A stretch of 28,767 nt of DNA from positions 1 through 28,767 of the forward strand of contig CAZEFM010000047.1 of NCBI GenBank assembly GCA_964511575.1, read 5' to 3'. This document shows positions 15,267-24,234 of the stretch, piece after piece (positions within the stretch are counted from its first letter, which is position 1; each line of letters opens with the position of its first letter). The notes under the pieces were generated by a model. It was not told the DNA's origin. It did no database searches and worked only from the letters and a program-made list of their open reading frames with translations. This stretch comes from CALKHT01 sp964511575. Lineage in GTDB: Bacteria; Planctomycetota; Phycisphaerae; Phycisphaerales; Phycisphaeraceae. The position numbers and the translations under genes were made by a program.

Positions 15267-15405
15267 GTTTTGACGCCAAGACGCCAAGGGGAAAGAGGAG
15301 ATGGGTGTGATGACGCTGGGACGCTCGTCCGATCCAAGGAGCTGCGCACCGCAACCCCTTGTCCCTCCTTGGCTCCTTCGCGTCTTGGCGTCTTGGCGTC
15401 AAAAC
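15267..15405. repeat. 139-bp element with perfect 22-bp inverted termini (CGCCAAG family)
   Basis: The arms at 15267-15288 and 15384-15405 are exact inverted copies, each containing TTTTGACGCCAAGACGCCAAG. The 95 bp inside carry no gene. It lies 12 bp beyond the stop of the LolD-like gene. It could fold as one long hairpin and end transcription. A related, less perfect copy is at 1382-1497. It looks like a MITE-type element. Confidence 0.75.
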
Positions 15406-15416
15406 GCCGCGGCGAT

Positions 15417-16148
15417 TCAGAGCTGCCCGCGTTCGAGGGTAAGGCAGCGGTCGGCGTAGTCGGCGATGCGCTGGTCGTGGGTGACCATCACGATCGTTTG
15501 CCCCGCTTTGTGCAGGTCCGCCAGCACGCCGAGGATCTGCTTGCCGGTGTCGGCATCGAGGTTGCCCGTCGGTTCGTCGGCGAGGAGGACCTTGGGCTCG
15601 TTGACCAGGGCGCGGGCGATGGCGACGCGCTGCCGCTCCCCGCCGGACAGGTGGTTGGGCCGGTGACGCAGACGATCGCCCAGCTTCATCTGGGTGAGCA
15701 GTTCGACGGCACGCTGCCGGGCGGCACGCCGTTCGCCGGGCCAGCGGATGATCGATCGGCTCATCATCGCGCTGACGAGCACGTTCTCCAACGCCGTGAG
15801 CTCCGGCAGCAGGTGATAGAACTGGAAGACGAAGCCGACGTGACGGTTGCGGTAGCGGTCGATGTCGCCCGCGCCGAGTTGGAACACGTTGTCGCCGTTG
15901 AAGTGGACCTCGCCCTCGTCGGGGCGATCGAGCCCGCCGAGCAGGTGCAGCAGCGTGCTCTTGCCCGAGCCGGACGCCCCGAGGATGGCGACCCACTCGC
16001 CGGCATGCACGGTCAGGTCGACGCCGCGCAGCACGTGCAGGTCCTGCCCGCCCAGGCGATAGTGCTTGTGCAAACCGGTGGCGCGCAGGATCGGTTTGGT
16101 CGGTTGGTGGAGCCCGGGTTGCTGTTGAGTGTCCACGCTTGGCTTCAT
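15417..16148 (-). CDS. LolD-like ABC transporter ATP-binding protein
   Basis: 243-residue ATPase of the LolD/MacB-type family that powers an FtsX-like permease. Walker A GASGSGKST is at 57-65, the Q-loop is in FVFQFYHLLPELTALENV, the signature LSGGERQRVAIARAL starts at 167, and Walker B VLLADEP is at 187-193 with GNLD. The H-loop is VTHDQRIAD. Its start (ATG 16148, or in-frame GTG 16157) lies 31 nt after the permease stop, so the two form an operon and very likely one transporter, probably for moving lipoproteins from the inner membrane. A role in macrolide or peptide export cannot be excluded. No Shine-Dalgarno is visible. Confidence 0.9.
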   Translation of the reverse strand: MKPSVDTQQQPGLHQPTKPILRATGLHKHYRLGGQDLHVLRGVDLTVHAGEWVAILGASGSGKSTLLHLLGGLDRPDEGEVHFNGDNVFQLGAGDIDRYRNRHVGFVFQFYHLLPELTALENVLVSAMMSRSIIRWPGERRAARQRAVELLTQMKLGDRLRHRPNHLSGGERQRVAIARALVNEPKVLLADEPTGNLDADTGKQILGVLADLHKAGQTIVMVTHDQRIADYADRCLTLERGQL

Positions 16149-16179
16149 CGTTGTCACACGCCCAGTCGGCGATCCCTTG

Positions 16180-17580
16180 TTACTCGTACCGCAGCGATTC
16201 GACCGGGTCGAGCCGTGCCGCCAGTGCCGCGGGGATCAGCGCCCCGGCCAGGCTGGACACCACCGCACCGCAGGCGATGAAGGCCGCCTCCGCGTAATCG
16301 ACCTGCTCGGGAATCTCATCGAAGTAATACGTTTGCGGGTTCCACATGCGCCAGCCGAACCAGGCATCGAGCACGGCCTGCAACTCGTTGAGGTTGTAGA
16401 CGAAGGTGACGCCCAGCGCCACACCCAGTGCAGCGCCGATCACCCCGATCGTCAGCCCGTAGCCCAGGAAGATGTTGGCGATGCCCAGCCGCGACGCCCC
16501 GATCGCCCGCAGCACGCCGATGTCCCGCGTCTTTTCCAGCACGATCATGTAGAAGATCGTCGCCACCATCACCACCGCCACGATGCTGATGATGACGAAC
16601 AGCACCGTGATCAGCGCCTTTTCGTTCTGCACCGCGTTGAGCAGGTTGGCGTGCTGATCCTCCCACGTGTAGGTGTAGACGCCGGGCATGTCGGTGCGGC
16701 CGGCGACGAAGAGCGTGCAGTATTCGCTCACCACGCGGTGGGCGTCCTCCAGTGCGACACCCTCCTTCACCCGCACGAGGATGCGCGAGGTGCGTGGCTC
16801 CACGCGTTCGCCGGTGGGTTCGCCCGTTTCCGGGTTCACCACCTCATCCGCGCCCATGCCCATCATGTCCTGCAGCACATCGAAAGGCACGAAGATGTGT
16901 GATTTGTCGATGTCGTACAGCCCGCTTTTGACTTCGTTGACGACGATGAGCTCACGCGTGGAGGGTTCGAGTATGCCACCCTTCTGCGTCACCGGCACGA
17001 TGGTGAGCTGCATCGGGGCGCCGACGAGCGCCTGCCAACTGGCGTACGCGCCGCCGTCGTCACGCTGCTTGGGAAACACTTCGATGCCCGGCATGATCGC
17101 GCCGTCCGGCTGACGTTCCCGGCGGGAGGTGTCGCTCTCCCACGGCAGTTGCCACCGCATCGACCGGTCACGCACGTTGCGGGCCGGCAGGTTCTCATCG
17201 TTCCAGTAGAGCGTTTCGCGGAAGGGCAGCACCGCGTTCATGTCCTGCGGGTCGATGCCCAGCACCACTGGCGCGACCTGCACCCGATCGCCCAGCTTCA
17301 CCATCCCCGCGCCGACCATGACAGGCGTCGCCGCCTCCACCTCCGGCAGCAGCTCCAGCTCCCGCGCCAGCGCCTCGTAATGCGGGAACCCCGTCCATCC
17401 CGCCTCGATGGTGATGTCCCCGGTCCCGCGCCGCGCCGCATCCCGCATGAGTTCGAGAAACCCGCCCATGACGCTGATGACGATGATCACCATCGCCGTG
17501 CAGATCATCACCGCAAACGCCGCAAACAACGGCGCGAGCTTCCGACGCAGATACTTCAAAATAAGCAGAAGCTTGTACAT
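16180..17580 (-). CDS. LolC/E-like ABC transporter permease
   Basis: 466-residue inner-membrane protein of the FtsX/MacB superfamily with LolC/LolE topology. One membrane helix is near the N-terminus (PLFAAFAVMICTAMVIIVISV). A large periplasmic domain runs over about residues 45-330. Three more helices follow around 345-370, 385-415 and 435-460. The loop VLEKTRDIGVLRAIGAS is the typical coupling helix that contacts the ATPase. The C-terminus LAARLDPVESLRYE is also characteristic. A single LolC/E-type gene suggests a homodimer, as in LolF systems. ATG 17580 has no clear Shine-Dalgarno. Only 8 nt separate it from a repeat arm, so its native upstream region has been displaced. Confidence 0.9.
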   Translation of the reverse strand: MYKLLLILKYLRRKLAPLFAAFAVMICTAMVIIVISVMGGFLELMRDAARRGTGDITIEAGWTGFPHYEALARELELLPEVEAATPVMVGAGMVKLGDRVQVAPVVLGIDPQDMNAVLPFRETLYWNDENLPARNVRDRSMRWQLPWESDTSRRERQPDGAIMPGIEVFPKQRDDGGAYASWQALVGAPMQLTIVPVTQKGGILEPSTRELIVVNEVKSGLYDIDKSHIFVPFDVLQDMMGMGADEVVNPETGEPTGERVEPRTSRILVRVKEGVALEDAHRVVSEYCTLFVAGRTDMPGVYTYTWEDQHANLLNAVQNEKALITVLFVIISIVAVVMVATIFYMIVLEKTRDIGVLRAIGASRLGIANIFLGYGLTIGVIGAALGVALGVTFVYNLNELQAVLDAWFGWRMWNPQTYYFDEIPEQVDYAEAAFIACGAVVSSLAGALIPAALAARLDPVESLRYE

Positions 17581-17588
17581 CGTGGATC

Positions 17589-18076
17589 AACCACCAAGAG
17601 CACAAAGAACACCAGGGGATCAGAGAGCGATGCGTTTGATTCCGCCATCACGGAGCGCACGCGTGTTGAAGTTTAGCAGCAGTCCGAGTCGCAGGCCCGT
17701 CGCCTTCAAATACGAGAGAACCTGTGCCGTATGGATTGGAGCGAATTGCTCGACCGTTTTCAATTCGACGATCAAACAATTATCCACCAGTATGTCGATG
17801 CGTCCTTCCCCCACGAGTTCACCCCGATAGGCGACCTTAACAGGCGCTTGGCGTCGATGAGGCACCAGGCGATGCGTCAATTCGACGCAAAGTGCCCCCT
17901 CATAGATCGACTCCAGATAGCCCGGTCCGAGCGTCCGATGAACTTCAATTGCAGCACCGATCACTTGTCGTGCCCAATCGTCGACGGGCCCGGCCGGTTC
18001 AGGCAGAAACTTTGAAGCCCCGGAATCATCCATCGTTCTCATGCCTTTCTTCGTGTCCTTGGTGTTCTTGGTGGTT
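17589..18076. mobile_element. 488-bp cassette: inverted CCACCAAGAACACC arms around a GxxExxY gene
   Basis: The left arm (17589-17616) begins AACCACCAAGAGCAC. The right arm (about 18051-18076) is its inverse, reading AACCACCAAGAACACC on the minus strand. Inside is one gene for a GxxExxY protein. The right end directly abuts the lysS stop codon (18078-18080). The left end is 8 nt from the permease start. The cassette thus sits exactly between lysS and the transporter genes. There is no transposase. Mobility is an inference. Confidence 0.55.
17620..18033 (-). CDS. GxxExxY protein (PD-(D/E)XK nuclease-like)
   Basis: 137 residues. The family name motif is present in GPGYLESIYEGAL. A nuclease-like core follows: GRIDILV with the Asp, then LIVELK with the Glu and Lys, matching D-x(n)-ExK of the PD-(D/E)XK fold. 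The C-terminus LKATGLRLGLLLNFNTRALRDGGIKRI is also characteristic. The biochemical role of the family is not established. ATG 18033 is taken, with an alternative in-frame ATG at 18042. The frame is open further upstream, but that part reads through the repeat (KTTKNTKDTKKG) and lysS. It is the only gene within the inverted repeat arms and lies between lysS and a LolC/E-like permease gene. Confidence 0.88.
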   Translation of the reverse strand: MDDSGASKFLPEPAGPVDDWARQVIGAAIEVHRTLGPGYLESIYEGALCVELTHRLVPHRRQAPVKVAYRGELVGEGRIDILVDNCLIVELKTVEQFAPIHTAQVLSYLKATGLRLGLLLNFNTRALRDGGIKRIAL

Positions 18077-18077
18077 T

Positions 18078-19646
<1,569 letters not shown>

Positions 19647-19791
19647 GGGGAAGCTCGCGGGAAAGCGTGGAGCGTGGCGCGGGAGGCGTGGGGCGATAAC
19701 GGACAACCGCCGCCTTCATGCGCGGCAGCTCAACAACAGGACGGGGATGCGACCAGGCAACACGGGCGGGAGAGCTATCCCCCGACCCGGC

Positions 19792-20217
19792 TTATTCCGC
19801 GGCGGCTTCGACCGGCTCAGCCGACGGCGCCGAAGTCGTTTCGACCTTCGTCTCGGGCGTGCCCAGGCCGCGGCGGCGATCACGCAGGCGACGCTTCTTG
19901 CCCACCCGGTCACGCAGGTAGTACAGCTTCGCACGACGCGTGTGGCCCTGACGCTTCACTTCCACCTGCGCGATGCGCGGGCTGTGCATCAGGAACGTTC
20001 GCTCCACCCCTTCGTTGGCGACGATGCGGCGGACCGTGAACGAGCGGTTCAGGCCCGAGCCCTGCATCCGAATGATCACGCCGTTGAACACCTGGATGCG
20101 TTCCTTCGAGCCTTCGATGATCCGCACGTGCACATCGACGGTGTCGCCCACGTTCAGTTCGGGCAGATCGGCCTTGCGGTGGGTCGCTTCGATGGACTCG
20201 ATGATTTCTCGGCTCAT
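19792..20217 (-). CDS. rplS: 50S ribosomal protein L19
   Basis: Large-subunit ribosomal protein at the interface with the small subunit. 141 residues. The family core is complete: LPELNVGDTVDVHVRIIEGSKERIQVFNGVII, then GLNRSFTVRRIVANEGVERTFLMHSPRI and KLYYLRDRVGKKRRL. An Ala/Glu-rich tail of about 25 residues (ETKVETTSAPSAEPVEAAAE) extends beyond the usual 115-residue length. ATG 20217 is chosen. A TTG seven codons upstream is possible. The gene has its own promoter with a GC-rich leader hairpin. trmD and rpsP, its usual neighbours, are absent, and lysS follows. Confidence 0.96.
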   Translation of the reverse strand: MSREIIESIEATHRKADLPELNVGDTVDVHVRIIEGSKERIQVFNGVIIRMQGSGLNRSFTVRRIVANEGVERTFLMHSPRIAQVEVKRQGHTRRAKLYYLRDRVGKKRRLRDRRRGLGTPETKVETTSAPSAEPVEAAAE

Positions 20218-20266
20218 GGCATCGCTCACAAGTTTCAATTAGGGTGACAATCGCTGGCCCGGGTCG

Positions 20267-20282
20267 CGGGCCGGCAGGCCCG
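20267..20282 (-). other. GC-rich hairpin in the rplS leader
   Basis: CGGGCC, a 4-nt loop and GGCCCG lie within the roughly 90-nt leader, in a run of repeated GGCC units that allows alternative pairings. Such leaders can carry ribosomal-protein autoregulation, but nothing here identifies a known L19 leader. Confidence 0.3.
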
Positions 20283-20310
20283 GCAGGGCCCCGACTCCAG
20301 CGAGCCCGGT

Positions 20311-20340
20311 AGTTTAACCCCCCGATACGCCGTTGTCCAA
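20311..20340 (-). promoter_or_regulatory. rplS promoter
   Basis: TTGGAC (20335-20340), an 18-nt spacer and TAAACT (20311-20316). It is the best pair in the 391-bp gap between rplS and rpsT. The rest of that gap holds the rpsT promoter and no gene. Confidence 0.55.
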
Positions 20341-20465
20341 CACACAATAGCGCCCACCCCGCACGGCAAAACCCCGACAGGGCGGCGAGCGGCCATCATC
20401 CCCATGAAGCGACGCGACTTGTCGCATCACCACCCCCGCGGCGGCAAAAAGTCCAACCGGCCGAC

Positions 20466-20494
20466 TTGCAGGGATGACGTGAGGTGGGCATAAT
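20466..20494 (+). promoter_or_regulatory. rpsT promoter
   Basis: TTGCAG (20466-20471), an exact 17-nt spacer and CATAAT (20489-20494). It would give a leader of about 108 nt before the rpsT ATG. Confidence 0.65.
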
Positions 20495-20608
20495 ACTGCG
20501 TTCCGCAGAGTCCGGCGTTCTGGCGCCCGGGTCGGCGGCTGTCCCGAAGCGGGTCGGTCGCCACCGTTTCACGCCGTCGCCGGACAAGTTTCATCCACAG
20601 GATTGACC

Positions 20609-20890
20609 ATGGCTAACACCAAGAGTGCAGAGAAACGGATTCGCCAGAACGTGAAGAACCGCGCCCGCAATCGTTGGCGCAAGCAGCGCTTCCGCGAGGC
20701 GATCAAGCAGTACAACGAAACACTGTTGCACGGTTCGGTGGACGACGCCCGCAAGCAGTTGGCCGGCATCTACAAGCTGCTGGACCAGGTCGCCGCCAAG
20801 GGCACGATCCACAAGAACGCCGCCAACCGCTACAAGGCGCGTCTGGCGGTGCGTCTGAACAAGAAGGCCGCCGCGCCCGCCGCCGCCTGA
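20609..20890 (+). CDS. rpsT: 30S ribosomal protein S20
   Basis: Small-subunit ribosomal protein that binds 16S rRNA early in assembly. 93 residues, of normal length. The sequence starts MANTKSAEKRIRQNVKNRAR and continues with basic helices, including DDARKQLAGIYKLLDQVAAKGTIHKNAANRYKARL. The tail is KKAAAPAAA. AGGA 7 nt before ATG 20609 is the ribosome site. A TTG at 20603 is an unlikely alternative. The gene is monocistronic, with a promoter upstream and a strong terminator directly downstream. Confidence 0.97.
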   Translation: MANTKSAEKRIRQNVKNRARNRWRKQRFREAIKQYNETLLHGSVDDARKQLAGIYKLLDQVAAKGTIHKNAANRYKARLAVRLNKKAAAPAAA

Positions 20891-20920
20891 GGCGCAGCCG
20901 TGCCCTCGTTCGCTCATTCA

Positions 20921-20949
20921 AAACAGCCGGTGAATCCCGGCTGTTTTTT
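20921..20949 (+). terminator. Intrinsic terminator of rpsT
   Basis: AAACAGCCGG (20921-20930) pairs with CCGGCTGTTT (20937-20946) around a 6-nt loop, running into TTTTTT. It lies 30 bp after the rpsT stop. Confidence 0.9.
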
Positions 20950-21056
20950 CATGCGCGATCGGCACCACACCCGCCGCCCGCATTGCGCCGCCGCAACCGG
21001 CATCCTGCGTTCGCCATCACGATTCCTCCCGCCCACGCTTGCAGTACACTAAACAC

Positions 21057-21347
21057 ATGGCCAGCCACGTCATTGAAATCGGTACCGAGACGGAAGGCCC
21101 CAACCGCTGGGCCTACGAGGTGCGCGTGAAGCAGGGGGGCGAGACGTTCGACTACAACGTGACGCTGAGCTGGGCCGACTACGACCTCTGGTCGCATGGC
21201 CGGGTCGCGCCGGAACGCGTCGTGCGTGCCGCGTTCGAGTTCCTCCTGTCCCGCGAACCCGCCTCGAGCATCCTCCCCAAATTCGACTGCTCCGTCATCC
21301 GGCGCTACTTCCCCGAAGTGGACGCCGAGCTGCCGAAACACATCTGA
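21057..21347 (+). CDS. Small protein of unknown function
   Basis: 96 residues, soluble, mixed alpha/beta. It begins MASHVIEIGTETEGPNRWAY and contains TFDYNVTLSWADYDLWSHG and PERVVRAAFEFLLSREP. No family is recognised. The composition looks like a real protein, and the downstream repeat starts just after its stop. ATG 21057 has no Shine-Dalgarno, but TACACT lies 6 nt upstream (21045-21050), which would place the transcription start at or beside the ATG. An earlier in-frame ATG at 21039 lies upstream of that box. Confidence 0.65.
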   Translation: MASHVIEIGTETEGPNRWAYEVRVKQGGETFDYNVTLSWADYDLWSHGRVAPERVVRAAFEFLLSREPASSILPKFDCSVIRRYFPEVDAELPKHI

Positions 21348-21370
21348 TTCCGAATTGCGGATTTTTGGAA

Positions 21371-21848
21371 TTGCCAATGGTCAATGGCCGATTGCCAATT
21401 GGCGCTGGTATCGAACGCCTCTCTGCTGCATCTCGCCTCTCCCCGCCCCGCGCTCCCCGCTCCCAACCGGCGCGCATCTTGCACTTGTTGGTGGCATGGA
21501 GCGACCTGATTACGACAAGCCGCCAACGCCGCCGGGGCCCGCCCGTGCGCCGATTCCGCCGCCGCGGACGCCCGCCCCCACGCCAGACACACCCGCGCCG
21601 GACCCGGATGTGGACCCCACGCCGCCTCCGCCGCCGCCCAACACCCCCGACCCCACCCCGGTCCGCCCACCGAAACCGCCCCCGCCCCGCGATGCGCGAT
21701 GACCCGCGCACCCATTTCCCCGCAACGAAACCGTTGATCCGGGATATCTGTTCGAATATTATTAGGTATTCGCCGCGAGTCCCTTATGTTGAGGACGGAG
21801 GACAGAATCGCCAAATCCGAGTCAATGGGCAATCGGCAATTGGCAATC
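21371..21848. repeat. Inverted GATTGCC/GGCAATC arms enclosing a proline-rich frame
   Basis: The left arm has TTGCCAATGGTCAATGG and GATTGCCAATTGG (21371-21402). The right arm has the inverse, TCAATGGGCAATCGGCAATTGGCAATC (21822-21848). The span is about 480 bp, close to the two other cassettes. The left arm is near the stop of the preceding gene (21347). Between the arms are the frame at 21496-21702 and an AT-rich stretch around 21735-21770. Confidence 0.55.
21496..21702 (+). CDS. Possible proline-rich small protein
   Basis: 68 codons beginning MERPDYDKPPTPPGP and continuing as almost pure Pro with Thr, Asp, Ala and Arg (PDPDVDPTPPPPPPN). No signal peptide, domain or membrane segment. A weak GGTGG precedes the ATG. 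Proline-rich frames arise easily in GC-rich DNA, so this may not be a gene. In its favour, the start is well placed, the charge pattern with Asp is regular, and the frame sits alone between inverted repeat arms, as the two recognised cassette genes do. Confidence 0.35.
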   Translation: MERPDYDKPPTPPGPARAPIPPPRTPAPTPDTPAPDPDVDPTPPPPPPNTPDPTPVRPPKPPPPRDAR

Positions 21849-22151
21849 GCCATTCCCTCTTGGCCCATGGCCCGCGGCCCTTCCCAAATGTGTGTCGTGT
21901 TTGTCGTGTTTGTCGTGGGGGTGACATCGCCAATTTTTAACGTAACAATCAGTAGAAAAACATTTTACAGAAAATGTCCGGCATCGAGGGGGGAGGGGGG
22001 GTGACATCGCTCTTTCACCCCGAAACGCCATGATCCGAAAGGAAACCCGCTGAACCCACCGAAGGTTCACCCGCCAGTTCCAATCCTCTTGGCCTCTTTG
22101 CGCCTCCGCGACCTGGCGTCCTCATCGGCCCGCCCCTCGCGATCACGCCTG
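21849..22151. repeat. Intergenic stretch: tandem TGTCGTGTT, 14-bp direct repeat, partial CGCCAAG-family arm
   Basis: No gene is seen. It holds TGTCGTGTT-type tandem units (about 21891-21916) and a direct repeat GGGGGTGACATCGC at 21917-21930 and 21997-22010. Between those copies is an AT-rich 66 bp with a perfect ACATTTT-ACAG-AAAATGT hairpin (21960-21977). A CTCTTGGCCTCTTTGCGCCTC segment (about 22086-22107) resembles half of the CGCCAAG-family element. Confidence 0.55.
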
Positions 22152-22508
22152 TCAGAAGCTGGCATCGTCCGGCAGTATGACCGTGTAGAGGCCCGACCGG
22201 GCGCGCACGGGGAACGGCTGGGCGATCGGCCGAACGTTCGTGAACGTCCATGCCAGCCACCCGGGAGGCCAGGCGGAGCAGGCGCCCTGATCGGGTGGCG
22301 ACCAGTCGTCCACCTCAGCGAGGGTGACCACCGCCACCGCCCGCCCCTGCGGTTCCTCGTTGGCCGCGGAGTCACGGGCCGCCTCGACAATCAACAGATC
22401 CGCGATGGGCAGGGAAGGCGGCCGCCAATCCATCGCCACCGCCGACCGCCGCCCCTGAGCAATCGCCCGCCCCAGCGGCACATCAACCGTCACCGCAGTC
22501 ATCACCAT
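22152..22508 (-). CDS. ASCH/PUA-like domain protein
   Basis: 118 residues, small and soluble. The second half is the telling part: GRAVAVVTLAEVDDW, then WLAWTFTNVRPIAQPFPVRARSGLYTV. This resembles the end of ASCH domains, where a tryptophan, an N-x-RPL-type turn and a P-x-RG-x-GL/W strand close the barrel. The N-terminal LGRAIAQGRRSAVAMDWRPP fits the family's first helix and strand loosely. ASCH proteins are thought to bind RNA or modified nucleosides. The best start is ATG 22508. There is no Shine-Dalgarno, and TACACT is 8 nt upstream (22517-22522). The assignment is by pattern only and needs a profile search. Confidence 0.5.
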   Translation of the reverse strand: MVMTAVTVDVPLGRAIAQGRRSAVAMDWRPPSLPIADLLIVEAARDSAANEEPQGRAVAVVTLAEVDDWSPPDQGACSAWPPGWLAWTFTNVRPIAQPFPVRARSGLYTVILPDDASF

Positions 22509-22522
22509 GGCCAGCGAGTGTA

Positions 22523-22743
22523 CCGCAAGACGGGATGGGGCGGGGCGGGAAGGACCTCGTCCTGACCGCCTGACCGGGCTTAGCCAAGCGAGGCAGTCGA
22601 CAGGAGGTGTGTATGACGATCGTCAACACCCTTGAGTATCGTTCAGGCCAGACAGGAGAAGCTCACGTTCATCACGCGCGAAGGAATCATCAGCCGATAC
22701 GACGTGTGGATTGTTCGCGTTTGAGCCGCGAAGGCTGCGAAGC
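22523..22743. other. Intergenic region with an orphan Shine-Dalgarno
   Basis: A textbook AGGAGG (22602-22607) lies 5 nt before an ATG at 22613, but the frame from it runs into the antisense of rmuC and shows no protein-like pattern. A shorter frame offset by one (from TTG 22629) reads EKLTFITREGIISRYDVWIV and stops at 22703, which looks like the end of a real protein. This may be a gene remnant. The last part (GAGCCGCGAAGGCTGCGAAG) belongs to the short intergenic repeats. Confidence 0.3.
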
Positions 22744-24126
22744 TCATTGCCCTGCGGATTCTTCGGTGAGTTCGGAGGCGGTGGGGTCGGTGGGTGTGTT
22801 TTCGAGCCGGTCCAGTTGGGCGGGCAGTTCCTTGGCGGAGTCGGCGCCGAGTTCCTGGAAGCGACGGGCCTGGGGCAGGACGTTACGCTCCAGCGATCCG
22901 ATGAGGCTGTTGTAATGTTTGACGGTCGATCCGACCGCTTTGCCGAGGTTGACGACGTGGCCGAACGCAGTGCCCAACCGGCTGTGCAGTTCACGTCCCA
23001 GATCGCTGATTCGCTGGGCGTTTTCGGCGATGCGCTGCTCGCGCCAACCGAGTGCGACCGTCTTGAGCAGTGCGATGAGTGTGCTGGGCGTGGCGATGAG
23101 CACGCCCTTGTCCCACGCCTGTTCCAGCAGCGTCGGCCGCAACTGGACGGCCGCCTGCAGGAAGCTTTCGCCGGGGATGAACAGGACGACGAAGTCGGGC
23201 GACGCGGCGAACTGCGAGCCGTACTGTTTGCTCGATAGCCGACGGATCTGCACATCGATCTGGTCGGCATGCTGCTGCAGGTAGCGCTGACGCTCGGTTT
23301 CGTCCTGACAGTCGACGGCATTGATGAAGGCGTCCAAGGGCGTCTTCGCGTCGACAACGACCGTCCGGTTGCTGGGCATGCGCACGACCATATCGGGTCG
23401 GAGCGTGTTGCCTTCATCGGTGCGAACGGAGGTCTGCTCGGTAAAGTCGCAGTTCTCGATCATGCCGGCCAGTTCGGCGACGCGACGAAGCTGCATCTCG
23501 CCCCATCGGCCGCGCACCTCCGGACGGCGGAGCGCCGTGACGAGGTTGGCGGTCTCACGCCGCAGATCGCCCTGACTTTTCTGCATTTCGGTGATCTGGG
23601 CGAGCAGTGAGCCGTACGCCTGACTGCGTGCCTTTTCGATCTGCTGGAGGGATGCGTTGTACTTCTCCAGCGTGTCGCGCACGGGTTTGACGAGGTTTTC
23701 GATCGCCTGCTTGCGCTGTTCCAGTTGGAGGATCGCGTCCTTCTGTTCGCCTTCGAACGTCTTGCGTGCAAGTTGGAGGAACTGTTGGCTGGATGCGTTG
23801 AGCACATCGTTGGCGACGGCTTTGAACGTCTCGCGGGCGCGCTGCTGGGCTTCTTCGTAGTTCTTCTGCACCTGCGTCAGCGTTTCGCGGTTGACGGCGA
23901 TCTCCTGCTTGAGCGCGGCGATCTCGGCGTTGCGGGAGTTGACCTGCTCATCGCGCTCGGCGAGTTGGCGGTCGCGTTCGGCAAGCTGTTCATCGCGCTG
24001 GGCGATGGTGTCGCGCAGGCGGTCGCGCTCGGCGGTCAGCGCGGAGCGCTGGGCGGCCAACCAGACGGCGAGCATGCCGACGGCAACGGCGAGAAGGGCG
24101 GCGGCGGCGAAAAGGGCGGGCCACAT
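22744..24126 (-). CDS. rmuC: DNA recombination protein RmuC
   Basis: 460 residues. An N-terminal membrane helix (residues about 2-25, WPALFAAAALLAVAVGMLAVW) is followed by a long coiled coil to about residue 200 with repeated AERDRQLAERDEQ units. The conserved nuclease-like RmuC domain then follows: VRGRWGEMQLRRVAELAGM, RPDMVVRMPSNRTVVVDAKTPL, PDFVVLFIPGESF and IATPSTLIALLKTVALGW. RmuC limits DNA rearrangement at inverted repeats in E. coli. ATG 24126 has no Shine-Dalgarno. TACAAT is 7 nt upstream, so the transcript is probably leaderless. The C-terminal PTDPTASELTEESAGQ tail is variable. No operon partner is visible. Confidence 0.95.
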   Translation of the reverse strand: MWPALFAAAALLAVAVGMLAVWLAAQRSALTAERDRLRDTIAQRDEQLAERDRQLAERDEQVNSRNAEIAALKQEIAVNRETLTQVQKNYEEAQQRARETFKAVANDVLNASSQQFLQLARKTFEGEQKDAILQLEQRKQAIENLVKPVRDTLEKYNASLQQIEKARSQAYGSLLAQITEMQKSQGDLRRETANLVTALRRPEVRGRWGEMQLRRVAELAGMIENCDFTEQTSVRTDEGNTLRPDMVVRMPSNRTVVVDAKTPLDAFINAVDCQDETERQRYLQQHADQIDVQIRRLSSKQYGSQFAASPDFVVLFIPGESFLQAAVQLRPTLLEQAWDKGVLIATPSTLIALLKTVALGWREQRIAENAQRISDLGRELHSRLGTAFGHVVNLGKAVGSTVKHYNSLIGSLERNVLPQARRFQELGADSAKELPAQLDRLENTPTDPTASELTEESAGQ

Positions 24127-24133
24127 GGGCGGT

Positions 24134-24139
24134 ATTGTA
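24134..24139 (-). promoter_or_regulatory. Candidate rmuC -10 box next to the start codon
   Basis: TACAAT with 7 nt to the ATG, the spacing expected if transcription begins at the start codon. No convincing -35 is seen. Confidence 0.5.
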
Positions 24140-24177
24140 GCCGATGGGGTGTACGGGGGCCCGGGAAGCGTGGGGAA

Positions 24178-24201
24178 CCCGGGGATGGCTATCCCCAGGC
24201 T
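24178..24201. repeat. GGGGAT-GGCT-ATCCCC palindrome
   Basis: Sister of the palindrome at 3371-3386, with the same stem and loop, except that the closing C-G pair is T-A here. The flanks CCC before and GCTTT after are shared. It lies between a small gene (stop 24235) and the start of rmuC. Confidence 0.55.
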
Positions 24202-24234
24202 TTATTTACGGCAGGGTGGGGTGCTTCGGGGGAT

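Noticed and set aside
24181..24196. Palindrome as an intrinsic terminator
   Set aside because: There is no T run on either side. The sister copy at 3371 also lacks one and lies in a divergent gap.
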